64,000 bases of DNA from Clavaria fumosa (taxonomy: Eukaryota; Basidiomycota; Agaricomycetes; Agaricales; Clavariaceae). The first letter of the stretch is position 1. Each line of letters opens with the position of its first letter. Below the pieces are notes generated by a model that was not told the DNA's origin, did no database searches, and worked only from the letters and a program-made list of their open reading frames with translations. The stretch covers positions 2,046,001 through 2,110,000 of the forward strand of contig OX637799.1 in NCBI GenBank assembly GCA_951802425.1, read 5' to 3'. The position numbers were made by a program, and so were the translations under genes. Shown piece by piece: positions 45,505 through 57,204 of this stretch.

Positions 45505-46003
45505 CTAGGCCACAAATGCCTTGCTCCGATTGCAAATCTGCAGGTATGACCTTATAGACCCTCTCTACATTTCTGCCTGTTCAATCTTTCCATTTATGGC
45601 CTCCATTCAGCACTATTTCAGTAATACTAGGATACAGCTTGGACAACAGTAGAACTAGCTTGGGGAAGTTAATAACAGTTATTTCCTTCTGCTTTTATGG
45701 ATATAAGGGTAATAGAGCAGTGGAAATTCAATGGTAAGAACCATTTGTTCCTTGTTCCTGCTCTAGAGCTTTCCCTAGTATCATTTTTCATAGCTTAAGT
45801 CATATTGGAGTAAGTTTACATGGGTAAGTAGTACAGAATAGGTAGGGGGCCTAGAGAGAGCATAGGGAATGTGTTGAAGAGATGCATAACTGGCTAAACC
45901 ATTTGCTCAAGGGACAGGTAATCAAGTACCCTAACAGCTAGGTAGATTAAATATGGTATATATGCTTATGTAATTATTATAATAGAAACAGAAGGCCCAT
46001 GGC
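45505..46003. other. Repeat-like DNA, no gene
   Basis: AT-rich, CpG-poor sequence downstream of the broken NLR gene. No TPR motif continues here. Confidence 0.4.
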
Positions 46004-46332
46004 CTTACACTGCCAAACTGGCAATACTTGACAAAGGGTCAGGGTGTTCTGGCCCAAGTGTCTTCTGCCTCTCCTTCCTCACCTGAACTTATAGTTGTTC
46101 TGTTTCTTGAAAATGACCCAGTCTCACATATGCAAGTCCCCACATTGTTTCCAGTGTTTTTGAATGCTTTGTCCCAAGGATCCTATTGCACATGTGCCTT
46201 GCATGCATATAATGTCTTGCTGCTTCCTTGTAATAACCATTCACAAAGTACACCAGTCCCAAACTATTTTCTTCTAGAATAACCTCTTCTTTGTCAATCA
46301 CCTGTTTGGTAATGTTCACAGTTCTGTAATGT

Positions 46333-46674
46333 TGTCATAAGTAGCCTCTGACTCTGGGAGATTCGAGGGAACATAGAGAGTTTGGCTGAATGGGAGCAGA
46401 TAGGTTGTATTGGAGGAGCAGTAACAACCTAAGGAGATTCATGCTACAAGACTCCATGTATATATAGGGTCAGGGCATAGGGCATGAGTCATAGTGGAGG
46501 AGGGGCAGTGTGTGGGCATGTGTGATACATGAGGTACCAGTGAGGCAGTGCTGCATGGGGTGTGAAGGGAAAGAAGAAGGGGAAAACATGTGGAGGGGAA
46601 CGGCGGTAGTGGTGACAGCAAGGGGGTGGCATGGGAAGGAAGGTCATGTGGGGGGAGGCATGAGAACTTTTACA
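46333..46674 (-). repeat. 3' LTR of the chromovirus
   Basis: 342 bp, TGTCATAAGTAGCC...GAACTTTTACA on the plus strand. A TATATATA box lies near 46459-46466. A G-run polypurine tract adjoins its inner edge. Confidence 0.92.
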
Positions 46675-46692
46675 TAGTCCCCCCCCTGTAGT
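46675..46692 (-). promoter_or_regulatory. Polypurine tract
   Basis: On the element's strand the sequence is acagggggggacta directly before the 3' LTR, the expected priming site for plus-strand DNA synthesis. Confidence 0.75.
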
Positions 46693-46712
46693 CCGACGTC
46701 TCGGTGGACTGC

Positions 46713-47460
46713 TCAGGTCTCCAGGCTCTCTTGGCATCTGCATGGGGCTCGTGGTTTGGCTGGTGGCAGTTCGGCTTTGGTTGGGGGGTCAATGCTCATG
46801 TCACGTGTGTCTGGGACTAGAGGATGCTCGTAGTTGTCAGTAGGGATGATCCATGGGTTTGTTACATCCATGGTGATGGGTATAACAAAGGGAGGGCCTC
46901 CTCGTCGATGGTGCACAGCCCATTCTTCACAGAGGATCGGTTCGGGTGGTAGAGGGATTTCGAACCATAGTCGCAAGTTGCAACAGTTGAGCCAGATCTC
47001 CACTAGTGTGGGTGACGCTCATAAGATACATCACTGCTGCTCGAAATCGAGTCCCCGTAGTTCACACCACATGGTGCAGCTGAAACTTGTGCTGAGTTGT
47101 TTGGCCATCCTGTGCAGCCATATGTCATCCTCAGGTTTGAGCAGTTCCCTGTTTAGCCGGAACTGTGGTATGCATGCAGGGGGGTCGTCTGACATAAGTG
47201 GCGGGGGATCCAGTCCCAGGTTTTGATGTGCTTGGGGGATACGGACAGTGTCTAGGATATGGCGCATACGGGCAGTGGTCCCCGGTGATGAAGGCGGACC
47301 TTCGAGTGTAGTGGGCATGGGTCATAGGCGTGTGGTTTCTGGTGGTGGTGGGCATGGTAGGTTTCAGGGCCACCCTGCACTCCAGCAAGCGAAGTACAGC
47401 AGACCTGGGGTTCTGCGATGTGGGGTCTGAGGTGTGCGGTCGGGGGGCATCGTGAAGTGG
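46713..47460 (-). pseudogene. Extra frame downstream of pol in the chromovirus
   Basis: Between the chromodomain and the 3' LTR lie frames with IPQFRLNRELLKPEDDIWLH, STSFSCTMWCELRGLDFEQQ and NCCNLRLWFEIPLPPEPILC. They are interrupted by a stop near 47030. They do not match gag, pol or a known envelope pattern: no signal peptide or membrane helix is seen. Other Agaricomycete gypsy elements are recalled to carry a similar frame; its role is unknown. Confidence 0.5.
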
Positions 47461-47545
47461 TTAGAGAGGGGTGGTGGTGGTTCGAGTGGCATGATTTAGG
47501 GTTTTTATGTATTTTTCATTTTGCAGGGTCAAAGGAGTGTGGGAG

Positions 47546-48754
47546 TCATTGTGCAAAGGAGACACGCAGGGCCTGTGCCGCTTGTGGGTGTTTGTGGTGG
47601 AAGTCCGCAATTGCGTCTGTGGCTCCTTTCAGGTTTGCTTTTGGTTCCCAGGTGTTGTCCTCATGCAGATAGTCAGCCCACTTCACTAGGTATTGTATCT
47701 TGCATCCACATTTTCTGCTCTTCAGGACTTCCTCTACATCATACTGCAAGTGGTTATCGATGAGTTCAGGCAGTGGCCACTTGTCTGGTTCCTGGTTTGG
47801 GAATCTTCCTTCTATGTATGGTGTGAGTAGTACCTCATTGAACACAGGGTGGATCTTCCATGTTGTGGGTAAATTCAAGCAGTATGTGGAGGCCCCTACT
47901 TTCTCTATTACTGTGAAAGGCCCTACTCTCTTGTCCATGAGCTTGTCCAAGGGTTGTTCCATGTTCAAGTTCATCGCGTCCAACCACACTATGTTTCCTT
48001 TCTTGAATTCTAGTGTTTTTGTGTTCTTGCATTTGTCATAGGCAGTTTTCATATACTGGGTGGCTTTTTCCATGGCTTGTTTTGCCTTTTCTTGTGCTTT
48101 TTGTAGGTTTTTGGCGAAGTCTGAAGCTTCAGGTGCATATGTTGTGGTAGGTATGGTGATATCCCCCATTCGTGGATGGTGTCCATAATTTAGGAAAAAG
48201 GGGGAGAATTTTGTGGAGGAATGTTGTCAGTTGTTCAGGGCAAACTCTGCCATGGCCAGCCACTCAGACCAGTTGTCTTGCATGAAATCCACATAGGCCC
48301 ATAGGTAGATTTCGATCTCTTGATTCATCCTCTCAGTCTGACTGTCTGTTTGTGGGTGGTATGCAGTGCTAGGGTTACCTTTGATCCCAATTATTTTGTA
48401 AAATTCTTCCATAAAGTTCGAGACGAATTGTGAGCCACAGTCACTGATCACTTTGCAGGGCACTCCATGGCTCTGTAAGACCCAGTCACATAAGATCTTG
48501 GTGGCTCCTAGGGTGGTGAGCTTCATGTCAGTGGCCTCCAATAGGGTCATCTTCATCATTTTATCACAGATGACCAGGATACAGTTATGTGTTGCAGATT
48601 TCAGTAGTGGTCTGATTGTGTCCCAGGTAATAGTGTGCCAGGGTTGTGGCAGGATTGAATGTGGGTGTAGGGGAGCACACTGTTTCATGTGGTCTGGCTT
48701 AGACCGCTGGCACTTTTCACATCCCCTCACATAGTCCTCTATGTCCTGTATCAT
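47546..48754 (-). pseudogene. Chromovirus integrase with chromodomain
   Basis: Zinc-binding part GCEKCQRSKPDHMKQ, catalytic core with WDTIRPL (first D), VISDCGSQFVSNFMEEFYKI (second D) and STAYHPQTDSQTERMNQEIE (E): a D,D-35-E integrase. A stop separates the core (48227) from the GPY/F-like VGPFTVIEKVGASTYCLNLP and the C-terminal chromodomain (CKIQYLVKWADYLHEDNTWE). Chromodomains target such elements to modified histones. The upstream H-H half (PLGGHPGPKKTLE) lies at 48773-48830 beyond another stop. Confidence 0.88.
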
Positions 48755-49071
48755 ACCTGGCCATGTGCACTGTCAGGAAACACTCTCTAGGGTTTTCTTG
48801 GGTCCAGGGTGTCCTCCTAATGGTGAATCATGTAACTCGGCAAGCACCTTGTGCACCAAATTTTGGGGCACCCATATTTTTCCTTTGTGCTTGTAGAGTC
48901 CATCTATGTCTTTCTCATAGGGTGTAGAAGTAGGTGGGACCAGGGTGTTGTGTGCTTCTACCAATAGTTGGTCGAAAGTGGGTTCAGGGATAAGCAATGT
49001 GGCAAGTCATTGAGCAGGGAAAACTTGCACCATGGGTTTTTCGTATTATTGGTGCCTTCCCAATGATCCAG

Positions 49072-50400
49072 TCACTGAGACAAAGCATCTGCTTTCATAT
49101 TGGTCTTTCCTGGTTTATATTTTACCTTGAAGTTGAAACATTGCAGTTTGGAATGCCAGCGGGTTTGGCACAGGTTTAGCTTCTGGCTCTTTTGGAAATA
49201 CTGCAAGTTTGCATGGTTGGTATGTATCTCGAAGGGCTCCTTAGTACCAAGCAAGTAGTGTTGCCACTCTTCTAGACTGCGGATTATAGCCAAGAACTCT
49301 TTGTCATATGTCACGTAATTCATCTCTGCTGGGGAAAAGGACTTTGAGATAAAGTCAATGGGGTGCCAGGTGCCATCTGGCTGTTGTTGGGATAACACTC
49401 CTCCAGTGGCATAGTTGCTTGCATTGACTTCCATCTTCCACTTTCCTTTGTCCTGGGGGATGGCTAGTACCACGTCACTCTGCAGTATGTCAATCAACCA
49501 TCTCCAAGCATTTTCTTGTTGGGGTGTCCAGACATAGGGGGTGCCATCACACAGTAATTCATAGAGGGGCTTGGCAATCGTAGCAAACCCCTGTATAAAC
49601 CTTCGGAAGTAGTTTAGCAATCTGATCCCTCATTGTAGAGTGTGTTTGTCTCTAGGAATGGGCCAGTCTGCTATTCCTTTACACTTCTTTGGTGAGTGTC
49701 AGATGTTCCCCTTGGAGATCAGTAGTCCTAAGAATGTAACTTCTGCCTGTTCCAGTTTGCATTTTGATTCTCTAATGCAGAGGTTGTTCTCTTGAAGTAT
49801 TTTGAACACATTGTGTAACAAGCATCAATGTTCTTCCAATGTTTCCATTGTAATGAGGATATCGTCGATGTATACAAACACCTTTCCTGTGGCTAGCAGC
49901 ATATGAAGAATATAGTTCATTCTTCTTTGGAACACCAAGGGGGCATTCATTAAGCTGAATTGCATCATGGTAGGCCACACTGTCCTGTACTTTGTAATGA
50001 TCGCAGCGTATTTTTGCGCCCACTTGGCCATTGCAACATTCCAATATCCCCACTCTACATCAAGACTTGTAAAGACCTTGGCTTTTTTCAGGCTTGCTAC
50101 AGTTTCATCGATCCTGGGCAATGGGTAGATGTCCTTCACACAGTAGGAGTTTAGGTGTTTATAGTTGATGATTGGTCATAGCTTGTCACCCTCATCCTTG
50201 AAAAAGATGGGGCTTACATAGTCTGATTCTCCCCATACAAGTCGGCTGTTTTCTTAGTTTTCTTTGAGCCAGGCCTTCAAGGCCTCATCTTCTTTCCCAG
50301 TAAGCGGGTATACTTTGGAACATAGGAAACCAGGGTCATTCTTGAATTTGATCTCGTAGTCTATACCCGGTAGGGATTTGGGTAACTTCTGGGACATTTT
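49072..50400 (-). pseudogene. Chromovirus reverse transcriptase and RNase H
   Basis: RT blocks MKDIYPLPRIDETVASLKKA, KVFTSLDVEWGYWNVAMA and VFVYIDDILITMETLEEH (YIDD active site). After a frame change near 49800-49620 come MLNYFRRFIQGFATIAKPLY and the RNase H region with SKSFSPAEMNYVTYDKEFLA. The first RNase H aspartate appears replaced (MEVNASNYATGGVL in place of a D-A-S pattern). Several stops. Confidence 0.88.
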
Positions 50401-50604
50401 TCCTGTGAATATTCAGGGGTATAGGGCTTTCCAGTCGGGTGTGGTCATTGTGGTGAGTGTGTTTCGAAAGCCATAGCCGTAGTCCATGATGTGACAGTCC
50501 TTTCTTTTACACCTGTCAAAGCAAATGTATTTTTCAGACCATCGGATCCTTGGGTTGTGGTATCATAGCCAACCATGTCCTAAGATCACTCGATGTCCAC
50601 TAAC

Positions 50605-51000
50605 TCAGCCTAGCAAGAACTGCTTGATCTCTACATGGCCTCCGATATTGAGATGCAAGGTTATCGAGTGTTTAAAAGTCCCACAGGCATTTATAGTTCC
50701 GTCAATGTTCTTGAATACTATGGGTGTGTCAAGTTTTGGGAGGTTCATCTTCTTACTGAGAGCCCATTCCAAGTCCATTACAGACATAGTGCAGCCAGAA
50801 TCAATGAGGAGTTTGAGTTCATAGGTTTCTTTGGTGTCCAGCATAGTCACATATCCCAGCATATCCAGTTCCTGCTCTCCTCCTCGTCCATGTGTGTACT
50901 TTGGATCAGACTCCCAGTGTATGTTGTCATTGTATCCAGGGAGTTTCTTAGGGGTGAGGTCCTTGAGGGTGTGCTTAGCCCTCTCAGCCTCTTTTGACAA
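50605..51000 (-). pseudogene. Chromovirus aspartic protease region
   Basis: ELKLLIDSGCTMSVMDLEWA carries the D-S-G triad of retroviral-type aspartic proteases. It lies between the gag zinc knuckle and RT, as expected. The upstream edge is degraded. Confidence 0.8.
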
Positions 51001-51299
51001 AGGGAAAATTGGGAGTTTATTTTCAAGATGATTTACATGTTGGCATCAGGTGGGGACAATATATATGGATCCTGCATCAGCACTCATGCGGATCCATCGC
51101 AAAAATCCTGCTGTCCATCATTCATTGCTGCTTCGGTTGAGGGTCCAGGACCCAGAGTTTGGGGGTGCCTTGCAATGTCCAGCTGGTCCTGCAGCTGTGT
51201 GATTCGATTCTCCATTTCTTCTCACTTGTTCATCGTGGCAGTGGAGGCAGCATAAGAGGGTTTGAAGGTTGTTAGGGAGGCAGGGTTGGAGGAAGGGTA

Positions 51300-52315
51300 T
51301 GCAGGCACCGGATATGGGGAGTAAAGAGGGGTAGAGTACCCTGGGGGCAACCTCAATTCAAATGTGCTACCAGTTCTGACTTGCTGATGTGGTATGGTGC
51401 AACACTGGGGGGGTTCCAGGCACAGTCGCACAGGGTGGCCTACTTGGCCACAGTTGTAGCATATAAGCGGGTGGCGGGTCCAGCACCTCGACTCGTATCC
51501 ATGGGCGTGCCTTGTCTCGTTCCAGGAGGCCCTGGTCTATTCCACTGCCCTGCAGGTGGTGCTTGCTGTTGTGGCTGTTGCAGCAGTGGGCCCCATTGGC
51601 CTGGCCCTTCGTTTACCGATTGCAGCTGCCACTGTGGCGAGCGCCAGAAACGGTTTTGCGGGGGCTGGCACTGTACAGGTTGATTCCAAGAGGGACGGGG
51701 GCCAACCTGTGCTTGCATTTCTCTCTGGACCACAGTGTACAGTTGGTGTTGCCAGTCCAGGCATATAGTCAATACCCGAATGGCCTGATAGTCTGCAGGT
51801 TGCTCTGCACAGGTGAGTACTTTCTCCATCAGCTTGGGGTGCACAGCCCTCATCAATAGGGCGTGTATCACATTCCAGTAAGTGTCCTCATCATAGCCCA
51901 CTCGGCTCATCAACGTTTCGAATTTCTGGAAAAACTGTGCCGCATCCATTTGTATCTGCCTGAACATATTGAGTGCGTGCATGGCCAATGCTTGGTCTTC
52001 AATAGGGGCAAATGCCTCTCTCATTTGTGCTTCAAATGTCGCCCAGATGACGTCTTCACCTCCTTCTTCTAGCAGTACTGTGGCGGCTTGGTTAGCCCAT
52101 TCAGCAGCATAATCTTCAGTCATGTGGCTCAAAGTGAATACCACCTTGAGGAAATCAGTTGGGTACTTGGTAGCATTTACCTGGAACTCCAGGTGCAGAC
52201 TTCTGAGGAAGGTTTGGAAATCCTCCCTCTTCCCGGAGTAAGGGGCAATCTTCAGTGCAAGTGTAACGGGTGCTGCTGCGGGTGCAGGGGCAGCTTCAGG
52301 AGCGACTTTGGCCAT
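51300..52315 (-). pseudogene. Chromovirus Gag
   Basis: A 291-residue open frame starting MAKVAPEAAPAPAAAPVTLA, with the capsid-like stretch PYSGKREDFQTFLRSLHLEF and FAPIEDQALAMHALNMFRQI. Past the stop at 51440 a shifted frame holds the zinc knuckle CYNCGQVGHPVRLC (C-x2-C-x4-H-x4-C). A further frame at 52405-52866, between the 5' LTR and gag, is rich in acidic residues and unassigned. Confidence 0.85.
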
Positions 52316-52969
52316 TTGTTCAGTCTAGTTCCTTGAGATAGATGTGTGGGGGGTCCTGGAAGATATCCACTCATAAATGGTCTTGAAATCCTGTGAAGGT
52401 GAGGTCAGTTTGTGCCTCTGGAACAATGCATAGGTGATGCTTCATCGGTTTGAGTCCCAACAGACAGGTGCATTGGCTCTTCAAGTTCTTCAAGGGTGCT
52501 TTGGTAGTCACTCTCACTGGCGAAGTCTGTAAAGTCTTCGTTTCCTAGAAGGAATCCGGTATCCTCATCTATCTGCTTCTGTGCTTCAGCTATGGTTTGT
52601 AGCTTCTCTGTCAATGTCTTTTGGAATACTTGCCACTCAGGGGCGTGTTCAATTGTCAGTGGGTTGTTCCATGTGAAATCTTGTGGGACCAGGATCCTCT
52701 TTGTGGCAAAGTGGTAACAGGGTGCCAACAGGGCAGCTTTGGAGTGTCTCAGATATTGGAAGCTTTCATAAGCTTGGTACAGGGTGCTCGGTGGCGTCAG
52801 TTGCTCGAAGTCTGTCTCTGTGTCCAGTCCAAGGAGGGCTCTCCTCCTGATGAATTGTTCATACAATGTCCAAAAACATGCCAGTGTGTCTTCTCAGGTT
52901 ATGCAAGCCTTGCTTCAGCTCAGGCAGGGGTGGGGGTGCCTAGGTCTGTGAGGAGGTAGGTGGAGGGAG

Positions 52970-52980
52970 AGGTTGTTACT
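52970..52980 (-). promoter_or_regulatory. Self-complementary primer-binding site
   Basis: Directly inside the 5' LTR the element strand reads AGTAACAACCT. The 5' LTR itself contains AGGTTGTTACT at 53078-53068 on the same strand, about 35 nt after the TATATATA box, so the RNA 5' end could anneal to the PBS over 11 nt. This is the Tf1/sushi self-priming layout. Confidence 0.75.
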
Positions 52981-53322
52981 TGTCACAAGTAGCCTCTGAC
53001 TCTGGGAGATTCGAGGGAACATAGAGAGTTCGGCTGAATGGGAGCAGATAGGTTGTATTGGAGGAGCAGTAACAACCTAAGGAGATTCATGCTACAAGAG
53101 TCCATGTATATATAGGGTCAGGGCATAGGGCATGAGTCATAGCGGAGGAGGGGCAGTGTGCGGGCATGTGTGATACAAGAGGTACCAGTGAGGCAGTGCC
53201 ACATGGGGTGTGAAGGGAAAGAAGAAGGGGAAAACATGTGGAGGGGAATGGGGGTAGTGGTGACGGCAAGGGGGTTGTGTGGGAAGGAAGGTCATGTGGG
53301 GGGAGGCATGAGAACTTTTACA
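52981..53322 (-). repeat. 5' LTR of the chromovirus
   Basis: 342 bp, same length as the 3' LTR. It holds the TATATATA box (about 53105-53112 on the plus strand) that would drive leftward transcription of the element. Confidence 0.92.
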
Positions 53323-54947
53323 AATGTCTCTCATTTGTTAAAATGTGTGGAATGAGTGACTTGCAAAATGTGTAGTCTTCAGCAGTTCTTGGCCATGTGA
53401 TTGAATGACATAGCATTCTCCTTGTTGCAAGACAGCTTATCTGCTGGTCAACCCTTGACAATCTATCCCAGCTCCACAAATGTGTCAATGGGTGCATGGA
53501 GTAGGTCTTGCCTTCCCAACACTTGATAAGGGAATGCATTTGCAAGATGCCAATCCCTTCTCTCCAACAAGTTTCATCCCATTTGCCTTCCTTGTCTATT
53601 TGCAGCAATGTGGCATGAAATTTTGAGAATGCTTCTGATACATGTCTCCTTTGCTTTCTGCCATTGGATATAGAGGAGAGCACTTTCTGGAACAGCTTGA
53701 TTTGTTTGGCACTCCTATCAGTGGGAAAATTGGCTGCTGCTTTTTGGAATATCTCTTCTGATATACTTTCATGATGAAGTGAAGAAAATATCTGTAGCAA
53801 GAGGATGGCACTTTTGGCAGCCTTGCTGTTTTCCTGTCCTGCAGCTATTGGTGCTATGGCTTGGAATGACAGGTCCCATGTCCCATACACTGCCTGACCA
53901 TAGTTTGATGCTCCCCTGAATGATGGATGTGCTAGTAGATCATGGTGATGTTGCTGATATTTCCCAAGGTATTCACCAAGTTCACAGAGACCAGAAGCAA
54001 TATATGCTCCAGCTTGGTCAACTGCCAAAGGCAAACAGCACAACTCAGCCACAACAGACTGAGCAGTGTTCCTCAATGCTTCAGCAGATCCATCAAGGCA
54101 TGCAGCCTTCAAAAGTAAAGATATTGCTTCCTGCTCCTCCATCTTCTCAACCTCCTCCCATGCCATAGGATGCACAGTGCGGCACATGTCTTGATTTCTG
54201 CTTGCAATCAACAAGTTTCCATGACTGCCTCTCGGAGTGAACTTGGAGAGCACATCAGGATCACTTGCATTGTCAAATATAAGCAGCCAGTTCTCCTTGG
54301 CAGTGTAAGACAGCCACAGGAGCGCAGACTCCACAGAGCTTTGGACTCCGGATTGCCAAGCAGCAGGAATCTTTGCAATGTCTTTGACACTTTGCTCAGC
54401 AGTCTCATTATTGGTCACATCAATCCAAAATACTTTCCAGAACCTGGCAAGACTGGTGAGATTGAAAGAATCAGTGGCAGACCAGACCAAACTCACAAAT
54501 CCCTGTTCAGGTTAACAAATCTCAAACAAATCTGAGTCTTCCCCGCACCACCCATTCCATATAGCAGAAATCGTTTCTGGCACTCAACCGGCATGCTGAA
54601 GTGATGTCGGAGTCTGTCTAGATAACCTTTGCGCCCAGTGAAGAGAGGACTGAACGGAGGTATCAAGTATGGAGTTTTTGGCTCTAATTGCTTGGGCACA
54701 TTGGCAGTGGCCTGATCTATGTTGCCGGTGAGACACGGACTTTCCTATGTATGTGACCTCATTCCTACTCACTATAAATGGTGTAAGTATTGATTGTTCT
54801 GTTATCGACGATGCTGAGGTTATGACTACCGACATCGCCGCCACGACCAGTTGCACTGGATGTATCTAGAGAGAAGAGTCAATACCATGCGGCACGAGAC
54901 CACGCAAGCTGCTCACTGATTGTTGCGAAACTGAAGTCTTGACTCAT

Positions 54948-57204
54948 GATGTGGCCAACGGTGACGAGGTGTTATCGATGCCTCGTCTGCTGCGCAGTTG
55001 CCCGTGCTGCATGTCACGTGCTCATTTACCGCATCCTCTAGTTCGAGACCTTTGTTTTTTCTCACCCGCCGCATCCGAGCATTCCCTAGCCATTCCCTTG
55101 CGTTGGGGGGAACCTTCACGGACCGTCGTAGGACCGCTTCGGGATCTCCACTACCTGCGAATTCACCAGCTGCTTCACCATGATCCTCACTTAGCAAGGG
55201 CAAATCCTTGCGACTGATATCCTGTGCCATGGGCGAGTGGCAAAGTGTCGAGTCAAAGACGAGGATTCGAGCAAGAACCGTCGTGTCACTAGTCACTGGA
55301 GTCACAACAGGTGTGAGAAAGCTAAGTATGCGGGGAAACAGCCGCATTTGGGTGTGTGTCAGTCATCACGCGTCCGGCGCGCTTTTCCATGCCCATTCGG
55401 CCGGGGGAAGCGCAGCCTTGTGCAGCCTGCGACCAGGTGACCAACCCTCGCACTCGCACTCGCGACCGCCCGTGCCGAGTTGCGGTGTGCGCGCGTCCCC
55501 GTGGGCCCCTCTTCTGTGCAGCATGCCATGTCGTAGCCCCGGTTGGGAAGGGGGGGGGGAAGGGGGGTGTGCTCAGCGGCTGCACCGCACCGAGCTTTTT
55601 GCTGGCGCACGCGGCTGGAAATTCACGTTGCGGCTTTTGTTGTGCTCTTGGGGCACGTCACATGCTCCGTCGCCGATCGTTTGCGGGGCAGTGGCAGTAC
55701 TGTATATGTGTGGTGTGGGGGGGGGGGGTTGCCCGGGTCTCAATAGCGCGTATATATGAAGAAATCACAAGGAATTCCTTCATATTTATTTTGGACGCTC
55801 ATTTGACGGCGCTGGGTCCTGTTGATTAAAAAGCGAGCGCTATTAACAATCGAAACAAAGGCCGCTGACCCATGGACATGTGAAAGAATTTTTAATATTG
55901 AGGTTGTTGCTCGGGCGCGGAGGCAGATCCGTTCTCGACTCAAATGCAGATTGGAACAAGAGGAAAAATTAATTGGGCGAAAACAATGGGTAACGTGTAC
56001 TCACTGGTGAATGGGGACGTGAATTACTGGCACTAGCACTGAAAGTCACGTCTGACTCTATACGTGCAGTTCACGTTATTCACCAATCGTGAAAAAGGGG
56101 GAAATGGAAAATGGGAAGAGAAAAAGATAAGACAAAAAGCAACGGAGCACCGGGGCGGAAATGAGTGTAAGAATGATACATCATTACCACGGCTCGCACC
56201 CCAAGTGGCGGCGGCGTTGCAATTATGAGGAAAGGGACACACGGACGGACACACACACACAACCCAAGTACGGTGCTTAACGTACTGTAACCGCCACAGG
56301 AACGCGGAACAGCGGTGGGTGGTACTCACATTCCTCATCCACCCTTGTAAGCGACGTCATGCGAAGGGAAAAAGAACCGTCAAAACGCCGTTGCCAGGAA
56401 CGTTCACTCTTCCATGTGGAACGTGAATCTTATCGGAAGTCAAGACTACCCTTTGATTATATGTAAGACCCTTCGTAAGTACAAAGAGAGGAAAATCAAA
56501 TGCTGGATGCGCGCTATGAATACCAATGATGAATGGTCCACGTAAAATACCAGTCAAAGGGCTCGGAGACCAAACCCAAAGGGACAACCATTACAAGGAC
56601 CTACACGTTGATACCCCGGATTGAAAAAAGAAAAAAATATGGAAAGAAAAGACCATGAATGGACGTTGGCGTGCGCGAGAACGTTGGAAAGTTTGTTCGT
56701 ACAAGAAAAGATGCAAAAGTGAGAAAGAAAGAAAAAGACCGTTAAAGTACAGAGCGGCGGCGAGGCGAGAAAACGCCCCGTCCCGAGTATCCATCGTTGC
56801 GAGGGACGACGAGTATGTCGCAACGAGGGTGATGTTTGCGATGCGATGGAGATGACGACGACACGGAGGGATGGAGGGGAAGAAAACGCGCACACACACA
56901 CTGCGAGGTGCGATAAGTCGATTGGATAAACAGGAGAGTGATGGGCTTGGGGGTATCGTGCAATGATGTGGGATGCGGTGCAAAGAGTAGAATGCGGGAG
57001 GGGTTTGTGGTGTTGTCGATGATGATGGTGATGATTATTGGAGGTCGTCGTTGATCGCCGTCGGCACGGATGCGTTATACGTTGGATTATAGAAGGTCGC
57101 ACTATACACTTTTCTCCTTCACCAGGCAGCCAGTCGATTAAGCGGGTGTATGATGAAGCGGGGGAATGGGGGACAAGATGCAAGTAGGGGAACGAGACTT
57201 CGCT
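54948..57204. other. Intergenic 2.3 kb, GC-richer, no firm gene
   Basis: A minus-strand frame at 54913-55347 (ISRKDLPLLSEDHGEAAGEF, then PPNAREWLGNARMRRVRKNK) looks weakly protein-like but overlaps the NLR start and lacks a recognised domain. Runs of G occur at 55549-55567 and 55719-55730. 56554-57183 is pyrimidine-rich on the minus strand and is probably the 3' UTR of the Ecl1-like gene. Confidence 0.4.

Larger units (their letters stand above)
46333..53322 (-). mobile_element. Full-length Ty3/gypsy chromovirus, 6990 bp (TSD AATGT)
   Basis: Two 342-bp LTRs flank gag, protease, RT, RNase H, integrase with chromodomain, and an extra 3' frame. AATGT stands on both sides (46328-46332 and 53323-53327). 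The LTRs differ at about 14 positions by eye (roughly 96% identical). Several stops and frame changes in pol make it non-autonomous now. It lies in the TPR side of an NLR gene, in the same orientation. Confidence 0.93.
46004..54947 (-). pseudogene. NLR-type STAND protein (NB-ARC + TPR) split by a retrotransposon
   Basis: NLR-like proteins of this design sense non-self or damage in fungi. Exons: 54917-54947, 54773-54865, 54497-54716, and from 54443 leftward; donors are gtgagc/gtgagt. The leader (MSQDFSFATI..., SHNLSIVDNRTINTYTIY) is of the glycine-rich kind seen before fungal NB-ARC domains. Walker A is LLYGMGGAGKTQ, Walker B is WLLIFDNASD, then GNLLIASRNQDM, a GLPL-like CCLPLAVDQAGAYIASG and an MHPLTHLWSW box. 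The chromovirus enters after ILTNERH at 53323. At 46332 the protein resumes YRTVNITKQVIDKEEV and enters TPRs (SLGLVYFVNGYYKEAARHYM, LETMWGLAYVRLGHFQ). A TAA follows at 46089, and one more TPR piece (RQKTLGPEHPDPLSSIASLA) reads on to about 46004. The 1.1-kb part before the insertion is open, so damage is mainly the insertion plus the 3' stop. Confidence 0.8.

Noticed and set aside
55208..55829. Plus-strand frames of 150-180 residues
   Set aside because: Composition is that of GC-rich non-coding DNA with G runs; overlapping frames on both strands are equally long and none has a domain.
56554..57183. A 209-residue minus-strand frame with His and Ser runs
   Set aside because: It lies directly downstream of the Ecl1-like stop, is pyrimidine-rich low complexity, and has no domain; better read as 3' UTR.
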